A stretch of DNA of 64,000 bases, from positions 153,235,469 through 153,299,468 of the forward strand of contig CM060955.1 of NCBI GenBank assembly GCA_030765055.1. Reading direction: 5' to 3'. The notes under the pieces are model-generated. The model did not search any database. It was not told the DNA's origin and was given only the letters and a program-made list of their open reading frames with translations. This stretch comes from Mantis religiosa (Eukaryota > Arthropoda > Insecta > Mantodea > Mantidae). Below, piece after piece: positions 56,161 through 64,000 of the stretch. Made by a program: the position numbers and the translations under genes. How positions within the stretch are numbered: position 1 is the stretch's first letter; every line of letters begins with the position of its first letter.

Positions 56161-57531
56161 CTAATCTCTGTTTCATATAACCTTGCCCCGCTAACATGTA
56201 TCACTCCGCGTTAAACAACCCTCCCCCTCGCCCTAATTGGCTAAAGCTTTCGCGTCATAGGCGGTGCCTTCCCGTCACATTTAAATCTGCAGTAAATGTC
56301 GTAATAATTGCCGGGAAGATAAATAATATCCTACAAAAATCATACAAATAAGGATATGAAGGCATGCAAAAATACAAGTTTATAATGAACTGAGCAAATT
56401 GAAACAGAATGACTGAGCAATGAAACTGAAAGAGTTTATAATGAAAGGCCTTTGGCCTTTTCCACTGAGATTTTTAAACCAGAACACATACCTTTCAAAA
56501 ATGCTTTTCTTTCAGTCTTAAAAGTCGTGTCACGCCATACCTTACTTTTCGTGTGTTCTTCGTGTATATTTAGCGATTTGTATCTCGGTGCACTGTGGTT
56601 GTCCTTAAATAACGTCTTCGCCACACAGCAATATCGCCTCTGTCTTTTAGCATATTTTTCTTGCCTCTTTTTTCATTCACAAATCCCAGCTGTATAAGCA
56701 ATCTGCTGAAATTTGGTAAATCTGCATCCTCATTTACAGCAGACGAAATGTTACTTATGTTAGGGAGTTCGTTTGTAAAGAAAAACTACACACATGACGA
56801 CGCACAACACTTTTCACGTATTTTCTCCGAGCACGCACTTTTGTTTATTTCTGCTTTTGCCTGGAGTGGTAAGTTTTCCTGTTTCCTCAATTTCATGTCG
56901 CGATGTTCCTACGGATCTAACACTGACACCTGTAACTTCAGAGCACAGCTGTTCGACTTCTCTCACTGACAAAGACGGATTCTTCTCTGTGAGTGCATTA
57001 AACACATGCACAACAATTCTTTTTTCGCCTGTTTGTAAATAATTATCCTTGCGATACTTCAGCGAAAAACTGGCGGTAGACTCTGCCATTATACATATAA
57101 TAAGTACATGCGCAATAAACGATCAATAAAATAATTTAGCTCCCGCACTCTCGAATGGCGATGCATGACTAATCCAGTTCAAAACAAGGTGAGTGATAAA
57201 AGTCATATAAACAAATATGTCATCACTACCGCTAAATCACGTGCTATCGTGCCATGTGCTTAGCAAAGGAATCTCCTCTTTACTTCGTTTAAGAATTATC
57301 ATGCATTTCAGATAAATAGACTCTGTTGCGTAATATATTTAATTAAAACTGTTGCGAAAATATAAATTTGACAATTCTCTTCCAACATATAATGATATAT
57401 CACCATGTTAAATAACGAACTAAGTTTTACCGCACGACAGTCATTACCACAACAACAACAACCAATGAGAGGTGATTAGGACACGTGACCGTTAAGAGAT
57501 ACTGGGCAAGCTTACGTGAAACAAGGTATAG
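56161..57531 (-). mobile_element. E3: third copy of the deletion-derivative DNA transposon
   Basis: Ends CTAATCTCTGTTTCATATAA (56,161) and a slightly decayed complement of TACCTTGTTTCACGTAAGC (to 57,531). The layout equals E1 and E2, in reverse, without the SINE. The coding remnant is listed separately; the non-coding end (56,180-56,400) carries the conserved GCGGTGCCTTCCCGTCA region. Confidence 0.82.
56436..57089 (-). pseudogene. truncated transposase of E3
   Basis: Starts at ATG 57,089: MAESTASFSLKYRKDNYLQT, GEKRIVVHVFNALTEKN, REVEQLCSEVTGVSVRSVGT, TPGKSRNKQK, then a frameshift. It continues in another frame with RRYCCVAKTLFKDNHSAPRY, NIHEEHTKSKVWRDTTFKTE, RKAFLKGMCSGLKISVEKAK. The YLDETW block is changed to LNIHEEHT, so the first catalytic aspartate is lost. 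The same C-terminal cut-off as in E1 and E2 follows GLKISVEKAKG. Confidence 0.72.
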
Positions 57532-57839
57532 AATGTAACTATATAGGTCCCGGCAAGTCTTTCACCTCTGTGATAAACTATCCATCTCTTGTTTATCGGC
57601 GCTATCGTTAATTGTTTATGCAAGCTCCTTATTACCTCACTGCTCGCCTATCAGTTCCTTTTGTGTGCGCAAGCCGCCTTAACGCGATCACGTTCGCGAC
57701 GTTACATATTGCCGTTTCACATGTCCTTCTTGAAGTAGATGGTTTCGGTGGTTACATGGCTAAATGCTTATTTTTAGGACAGGACTTTGTAGGCGAACTC
57801 ACTGTTGTTAGTGCTGGTGTCTGTTGCTTTCGCTGTGAT

Positions 57840-58225
57840 CCTGTAATTACTCCTTCCCCGTTTAATTCACCAGTTTGTGTTGCGGTTTCACGTTTAGGTA
57901 CCTCCTTAGCTGCAACTGCCTAATAAGTAACGGGCCTAGGGATAGAAAGCTGAAGTATACGCTTCCGGGCTTCCAAGAAGGACAACCTCTCTCTTACCAA
58001 GAACTCTTGGATCACCTTTTCCTCTATAAAACGCGGGCATTCTCTGGAGTTCGATGACTGATTACCACTGCAGTTAACACATGTTGCAGGTGAAGCGTAA
58101 GCATCATCATCCTTGACTTCCCCACAGTCAACGCAGGTAGCAACTGCTTTACAAAAATCACTCGTGTGGCTAAAGCGCTGACATTTGTAACACCTCAGTG
58201 GATTGGGTATATACTGCCTCACTTC
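57840..58225 (-). pseudogene. non-LTR retrotransposon ORF1 (gag-like, CCHC knuckles)
   Basis: Minus-strand frame 57,920-58,222: RQYIPNPLRCYKCQRFSHTS DFC, CVDCGE, CVNCSGNQSSNSRECPRF, EEKVIQEFLVRERLSFLEAR KR. The first CX2CX4HX4C knuckle is complete; the second has CX2C but its remainder is disturbed (DDDAYASPATC); the third reads CX2C...SRECP. The phrase NPLRCYKCQRFxH and SxxCPxFxxEKxIQ is characteristic of the ORF1 protein of Jockey/I-type LINEs, which binds the element RNA. Degraded sequence continues on both sides (upstream to about 58,480). Confidence 0.82.
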
Positions 58226-58680
58226 AGTAACTTTGTACCCTGCCTTAATCCTTTGTGGGAGATCTATCCGATGAAAGGTAAGAAACAGGGTACGAGTGGG
58301 CGCCAGTCCTCCTAGTTCTTTGCGGTGAACTCGCTATACCTTGATCACACCTTGTTCCGCCTAGTTCGTTTTATTCTTGTAAGACTCCGATAAGCGATTT
58401 TCATCTTTGTCGAAACAGAGGTGAAGTTGTGAAAATCAAGATTTTCTTTCTCAAGGCCTGTAACTTAACCTTCAAAAAATATATTGCCGGACCATGGAGA
58501 AAAATAGAGTTCACAGTTGCTAACTTGTTTGTTACTCATATTCTCTCTTTAATTATCAATTATTTAGCATGACCTGCTAAAGAGGTCGACTGAAATATAA
58601 AAACAGAGTAATTATTTGATACTTATTTGTACAGTATCCATTACAATTTTCAGTACAATAAAATTTAACGTAGAACATGC
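58226..58680. other. degraded LINE ORF1 flank, otherwise nothing
   Basis: 58,226-58,480 probably encodes the upstream part of the ORF1 above, in broken frames. 58,480-58,680 is AT-rich and unassigned. Confidence 0.35.
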
Positions 58681-59842
58681 TGTATTATATCCCCCTAAAC
58701 AAATACATGGCCTTAAGATTTACTCGCTGACTTAGGTCCCCAGGCCATAAGCCTTTAGTTTTCCTAAGCAGCTTGCTGTCCTTTCTTCTAGACCTTTTCT
58801 TATTTTATCCTAATCCACTTTCTTCTTATCCTATATAAGAAATTTCCTATACATCTATTTTTCTTTTCTCCCATCCCCGTTAGCATGCATACCCTTAATA
58901 TCTCTTTACTTATACTGTTCCATTTCTTATCCCATATTTTACTCCTGTAATATTCTCCTTACATTCTATTAGGTAATGAACAGTGCTTTCTTCATCTCCA
59001 CAAAATGCAGATATTCCTACCTCATTACTTCTCAACCCTTTTAAGTATAATATTCCCCCTCTCATCCATGCTATGCCTTCTCTTCCAGTTTTGGCACATT
59101 TATCTATATATTTTTCCCTACTCCATTCTGTCTTTAATTGCTTAAAAATTTCAAACATTTCTTTTCTTCTGTACTTTCCCATATGTCTTGCCTATCTATG
59201 ACTTGTAGTCTAGTTCCCGCTTCCTTCCAAAAACCACTATAATTTGTCTCCTCTGCTCTCCATAGATCTCCCATGCCTGTCTTTAATATCATTCTTTCCA
59301 ATTCCACCCACAAACTATTTGTATTTTTGATGCTTTTTTGTTGCTTCATGCAGAGATTCAATAATTCCCCTTTCTGCCATTTAATACGCTTATACCAGAA
59401 TTTCAATATTCTCTCTATTATTATTGCCCTGCTTTTTGTATTACCTAACTCTAGCCACTTCTCTTGGTGCCGATTTTGGCCGCCTAGTAGTTCTTTGCCA
59501 AACAATCCATACATTTGGTCTAATTGTGTTCCTATCTCTGCTGTGCAGCATACCTCCACTGCATACATTGTTCTGGCTTCAACGACCGCTTCAGACATTC
59601 TTTCTAACCATCTAAGTGACATCTCCAGTTTATGTGTACATATTCTTACCCCTGACATTGCCGCCCTGCCATTAGCTATCACTTTTCTGGCTTGTGCAGC
59701 CCATCCTCCACTGCTACACATCCTTACACCTAAATATTCATACTCGTTTACAACTTCTACTTTTTGGTATCCTATGAACCATTCCTGTACTTTCCTGAGC
59801 AGAGTAATTATAGAGAAAAACCCCCTATACATGCGTTATTAA
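58680..59842 (-). pseudogene. LINE C-terminal half, fairly open
   Basis: The frame 59,134-59,832 (232 codons) reads VQEWFIGYQKVEVVNEYEYL GVRM, then AQARKVIANGRAAMSGVRIC, EVCCTAEIGTQLDQMYGLFG KELL, then W-rich KFWYKRIKWQKGELLNLC. A second frame, 58,910-59,182, gives CAKTGREGIAWMRG, CGDEESTVHYLIECKE: a C...H...C zinc-knuckle-like end. The EYLGVxM and LIECxE landmarks fit the post-RT part of a non-LTR retrotransposon. The RT itself is absent. The 3' end near 58,680 has no clear tail. Possibly the same family as the fragment at the start of the window. Confidence 0.75.
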
Positions 59843-61281
59843 AATATTTGGCGTTTGTATCGCCTATATCTCCAAGCATTATAAGTAAATACGATTCTAT
59901 TTTGTTTTGCTGCGTCTTCTGTTTTCTTCTTGCTGAGTATTAATCATTATCGGCTTCATTTGTTTTATTTTACATACGGTTTCTGTGGAGAAATAACTAT
60001 TCTCTATTCTATGGCAATTGGAACGAAGAGCGAAATACTTCTTTGCAAGTAAATCCTTTTATAGCGATGTCTAGTGACTATGCAGGCTTTTTAGGATTCC
60101 CCTCGGCAAGTGTTTCCACGGTATAAAATGCAAAGTATACGGTGCTCTATTAACACTGAGAAAGGTATTTGGCATGCAGTTCCCGCAGCTGGGTGGAACG
60201 TGGGGCCAACAGAATTGCAGACGGGGTAAAGAAGTATCGCTATTCGTAAGCGCTTCTTGTTCAATCAACCGGGAAGGGGGGAATGGCGTCTGGTCGAAAA
60301 CTTTTACCTGACTTCACTGCTATTTTCAGGCTTTTCGTACCAGCTCATTGAGTCAGATAATGGAGTTAATCCTTTTCTTAACAATTGAAGGAACCACTTG
60401 CACGAAGTAGAAGGAAAGAATTCAGTGCAACAATTGATTTAAAGTTCGTAGTGGCCGTACTTTCAATATTAAATGGCAGAAATTAAATGTTCCTTAATCA
60501 GGAGTTTATTAAACATAGGTGAAGTAGTTTGGATTAAAATTCCATATATTTACGATATCTTCGTGACAAATGAAACATCTTTAATTTTCTGGAAAGAGCT
60601 TCCAAAGTCTTCTTCAATATGTATCACCTTTGCCTAATTCGTACAACAATAAAGCACACAATTTACATCAAATATGTTTTCAGTGGGATAAACCATTCAG
60701 AGATATAATTTGTTGTTGTGTAAGTCTTCACATATTTACAGCTTTCAACTAAGAAGTCACCACTTATTTAAAAAAGGGTCTACACACGATGGCATTGAAT
60801 TTCCATTTTCTTTGCTCGACTCCCTTTTTAAAAATCTGACCCCATGTGGCCTCTTTTTCCTGTTATATGCCTAAATATATATAAGTAAGCAATGAATGAT
60901 TGTCAATTAACAAAGGGTAAAAGAGTAAGCTTTCGGAAGAATATTTTCTATGACAGTGAATAGAGAAAATCACTTGAATTCAACCTTTCAGAATTGTATT
61001 TCTATCCTACACCTGTAAAAGAGCAATTTAAAAGAACAAACAATTAAATTGTACTATTTTTACAAATGCAAATACTAAATGATTTTCCTAGCTTTACATT
61101 AGTTGCAACTATTCAATATGTCATAGTATTTTGAGTTATAGAAACACGTTTATGTTTACATCAAAAGTTTCAAAATAATTGGCACCTACGTATAGCCTTA
61201 GAAAAAAAAGAACAGCTACCAGAAACGAGATTCGATTCGGAAAACATCGGAAGGATTCGGTAACGCTGCGTTCAAACTGTA
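59843..61281. other. no recognisable feature
   Basis: AT-rich sequence without long frames, repeats or tRNA-like boxes. Confidence 0.45.
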
Positions 61282-61309
61282 CGAGGGCTGTGCAATGAAC
61301 AACGATCAC

Positions 61310-61365
<56 letters not shown>

Positions 61366-62029
61366 AGAGCGTACCTTATTCATCCTTATAATTTTGATTT
61401 TCTTTTTCAAAATATTCTCCCCTGAATGCGCTGCACTTGTCCCAGCGTTTCTGCCAGTCTTCAAAGACATGCTGGAAACCATTTTTGAGAGACCCTTCAA
61501 AATCGCCTCCGCAGCCTTCACCACTGCTTCTAATGATGAATAATGCCTCCCAAGAAGGCGTTTATTCAGGTTAGGAAATATAACAAGAAATGGGGCTAAA
61601 TCCGGACTATGGGGAGTGTGAGGAATGCACTTCATGTTGATTTTTGCAAGTTATTCAGCAACAACATTGGCAATATGCGGTCGCGCATTATCGTGGTGCA
61701 GCATCCAGCCTGCTTCAAGGAAATGTGGTCTTTTACGCCTGATATGGACTTGCAATGTTTTCAGGACATCCCTGCAGTATTGTCCAGTTACTGATGTGTG
61801 TGCAGGTACAACATGCTGATAAACCAATCCATGAATATCAAAGAATGAGATGACCATATCTTTCCCAGCAGAAGCAACTACTTTTACTGTTTTGGGGTTT
61901 GATGATGAAGGAGATTTCCACACCGAGCTTTGCTGTTTGCTCTCAGGATCAAAATGATGTAGCCAAGTTTCATCAGCAGTGATTACGTTTGATAGAATCT
62001 CCGGATCTTCCTCTAACATCAAATTTAAC
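61282..62029 (-). mobile_element. mariner M7 (family 1), 5'-truncated, with a 50-bp T-run
   Basis: Left end CGAGGGCTGTGCAATGAACA after TA (61,280-61,281). Minus-strand blocks: ITADETWLHHFDPESKQQ, MVISFFDIHGLVYQHVVPAH, MLHHDNARPHIANVV, TPHSPDLAP. The homology stops abruptly at about 62,029 within the coding region, so the N-terminal half is missing. Catalytic motifs 1 and 2 are intact; the third (SPDLAP-C-D) is damaged by a deletion (PFLVIFPNLNK). Between terminal repeat and stop codon a run of T from 61,311 to 61,363 replaces a short A-rich stretch in the sister copies. Confidence 0.88.
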
Positions 62030-62506
62030 CGCCCGCTCCTACCGTATCTTTTTCCACAGTTTTCCCAGGTCGGCAAAACGAGTGCTGAGTAGTGTCTTCT
62101 AGCACAGCTCACGTTTCCTCTAATTTCGCATGTCTTATTTCACTCCAAGGACGTTTGCCTGCCGAGGGGATGCAGATAAGGCACAGGCGAACAACTGAAA
62201 TTTCTTCTCGGCTCCGTCTGAGAGTGGTCTTTTAAGGATCCAGTCAAGGATCTCCAAGGAAAGCATCTGAGACACTTTCTGGCGCACGGGCATTATATCT
62301 TACCCGTTGCTACCAGAGGTGAATGCACAAATGATGTAATTGTGCTTCCTGGTGCTAGATACTCCCTCTGTGATCTAATCTAACTTATTCATTTCAAAGA
62401 TTTCTATCGCAATGTGGTTGCATAAGACAAAAGGCTAAAAGCAAGGTTATATGAAGCAGAATATAACTTTAGTTTTTGAAACTTCAGAACGTCTTAGAGT
62501 AATCTA
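62030..62506. other. no recognisable feature
   Basis: Begins with GC-richer sequence that does not match any other element in the window. No frames of note. Confidence 0.4.
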
Positions 62507-62600
62507 AAGTTCTTGTAGACATAAGGGGATTTGAACCACGAATCTTCCACTCACCGCGCGGTTGCTCTGAACCACTGAGCCTCTATGGCCAACGAGCCGG
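62507..62600 (-). mobile_element. SINE-C head fragment
   Basis: Complement of a tRNA-like head: GGATTTGAACCACGAATCTT (box B side) and CTGAGCCTCTATGGCCAACG. It is the same head as at 47.3-47.8 kb. Its outer segment is separated from GGCAACGTGCCG (62,840) by the SINE-A below. Confidence 0.65.
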
Positions 62601-62615
62601 ATTTCTTTGTGTAAG

Positions 62616-62843
62616 TTTACGTCCTCCAACCTTAAGTCATATCGGATGATGAACGAAATGCGTGAAATGATACTCAAATGTGTCCAGGATCCATGAAACT
62701 TAGGGCTACCCGACATTCGTCTGTGAGAATAAGCAAAAACTCCGGAAAAGCCTTATCCAGATAACCCACCCTGACCGAGATTAGAACTCGGGACCTCTTG
62801 ACCGTGAGGCAGACATGATACCATCTACGCTACCGAGGCGGGC
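62616..62843 (-). mobile_element. SINE-A, full-length single-body copy
   Basis: TTTACGTCCTCCAACCTTAA at the left (3' end), one body, linker AAAAACTCCGGAAAAGCC, box B complement GAGATTAGAACTCGGG and head to GCTACCGAGGCGGGC. It lies within or next to the SINE-C copy. Confidence 0.88.
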
Positions 62844-62849
62844 AACGTG

Positions 62850-63760
62850 CCGATAGATTAGATTAGATTGATTTGCGTTCAGTAGGTTCACTTGTAGCCA
62901 GAAAAGGCTGTGAACATTGAACATGTCCAGAGGTATAAAGTTTAATAGCATATATATGTACTTGAAAAGTTAACATGAGTCACATATTATAGTATACAGG
63001 CAATATGAACAACAATATGGAAAACAAAGCAGGCATAATTATATGATACAAAATGAAACTGTTTAAACCAGCTTTCACTTGGCTTATGCCAGTACACCTC
63101 AACCTTTTGCAATGGATACCATTCATTATTATTTATTAAATACATATACATTAAAAATAAATTTTCAACTTGCATCAAATATTTATTAGTAATGATTTGT
63201 CATTGGAACAGTTAGATACTACTTACAGAGCTACAGAAACATTATCAGGATAATTTGTAGTTCAGATAATCTTGTACAGAATAAAAAGATTTTGAGCAAA
63301 GGTACTCTCTAACAGCGTTTTTAAAAGCACCGAAATTATCAACTTTTTCTTTAAGAACATTAGGAAGTGCGCCAAATATTTTGATAGTTTCATAATGCAC
63401 ACCTTTCTGGAAGGAAGAAGGTTTAGCACTGGGATAATGGATATTATACCTTTGTCTAGTGTTTATTTTGTAAATTACATTATTTGTTGCAAATAAGGCA
63501 CGATTGCATATAAAGAATTATAGGATCGAGAATATATACATGCAGGGAAGCGTTAATTTCTTCAATCTTCCAAAAAGATCTTTACATGGAGCATCTGGTG
63601 TGGCTGTTAGTAATGATTCTTATAACCCTCTTTTGCATAAGAAATATTTTATTTTACTTTCTACTGAGTTTCCCCCAAAAAATATTCCATATTCCATAAT
63701 AGAGTTAAAGTATGCATAATATACTAATTTAAGTGTGTCAATAGAACTCACATTAACCAG
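62850..63760 (-). pseudogene. LINE (CR1/L2-like) C-terminus and 3' UTR
   Basis: Minus-strand reading: YYAYFNSIMEYGIFFGGNS, KDLFGRLKKLTLPCMYIFS, ALFATNNVIYKINTRQRYNI HYPSAKPSSFQKGVHYETIK, IFGALPNVLKEK, FKNAVREYLCSKSFYSVQDY. These are the usual order of post-RT blocks (YGIxFWG; NTRxRxxLHxP; KGVxYxxIKIFNxLP; FKxxLKxYLxxxxFYSxxDY). At least two stops interrupt it. The 3' end has a GATTA-type repeat (TAGATTAGATTAGATTG, about 62,855-62,870), probably the terminal microsatellite. Confidence 0.82.
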
Positions 63761-63779
63761 CTCTCGGAGGGCATAACAT

Positions 63780-63990
63780 TCAATTCTCCAACTGACTCAC
63801 ATGTCTACCGGGAAACATACGAGTCAGTTGGAAAATTTAATGTCATTTCGGCACGTTGGCCATAGCAGCGCAATGGTTTAGAGCAACCGCATGGGGAGCG
63901 GTAGAACCGTGGTTGAAATACCAGCTAGGGCACTGAATTTTTCAGTCTGGCTCAACTCATTCAAACCTTAGCCTACACACGGCTAGTGTG
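63780..63990 (+). mobile_element. SINE-C copy with upstream module
   Basis: An inverted repeat (CTCCAACTGACTC / GAGTCAGTTGGA at 63,786-63,832) is followed by AATTTAATGTCATTTCGGCACGTTGG-type sequence, the tRNA-like head (GGCCATAGCAGCGCAATGG; GTGGTTGAAATACCAGC), then CACTGAATTTTTCAGTCTGG and the tail AGCCTACACACGGCTAGTGT. It shows that the module before the head is a regular part of the element. Confidence 0.65.
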
Positions 63991-64000
63991 AAGGAAATGT

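Noticed and set aside
59273..59842. 189-codon plus-strand frame
   Set aside because: Antisense shadow of the LINE frame on the minus strand, which has recognisable LINE motifs.

Overview
This 64 kb window looks like an old transposon graveyard from an animal genome. Everything recognisable is eukaryotic and mobile: Tc1/mariner-type elements, a hAT fragment, non-LTR retrotransposon tails, Penelope-like elements, solo LTRs and three tRNA-derived SINE families. The mix, the AT-rich DNA and the many mariner copies point to an arthropod, most likely an insect with a large repeat-rich genome. The species cannot be fixed from sequence alone. I see no intact host gene, no rRNA or functional tRNA gene, no CRISPR array and no prokaryotic operon structure. 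All coding regions listed are broken transposon remnants, except two short stretches of uncertain origin (about 11,938-12,109 and 37,118-37,831).

Layout. 1-8 kb: LINE tails, SINE-A array 1, a SINE-B, the first copy (E1) of a deletion-derivative DNA transposon, an RTE-like LINE tail and a solo LTR. 10.7-15.9 kb: two copies of one mariner family (M1, M2; M2 holds GC-rich element G1) and an inverted Penelope dimer with an 11-bp target duplication. 16.8-20.8 kb: hAT remnant, SINE-A copies, a small MITE, and a second Penelope locus hit by mariner M3. 21.4-23.8 kb: a mariner whose C-terminal coding segment became 21 tandem 85-bp copies, then SINE-A array 2. 24.6-26.6 kb: a mariner holding a LINE fragment and a SINE-A. 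28-35 kb: LTR, E2, SINE-C, LINE tail, SINE-A array 3, mariner M5. 37-45 kb: a multicopy-type ORF split by a SINE-A, array 4, a three-layer nest (mariner, G element, Tc1-like element) and a SINE-B array. 47-52 kb: SINE-C palindrome, then SINE-A interrupted by G interrupted by a LINE tail with a perfect 1.4 kb (TAAA)n tract, then array 5. 55-64 kb: LTRs, E3, two LINE fragments, mariner M7 and further SINEs.

The most striking theme is internal tandem amplification inside dispersed elements. SINE-A bodies (about 108 bp), SINE-B bodies (80 bp) and a mariner coding segment (85 bp) have each become satellite-like arrays while the rest of the element stays recognisable. Nesting with visible target-site duplications lets relative ages be read at several loci.
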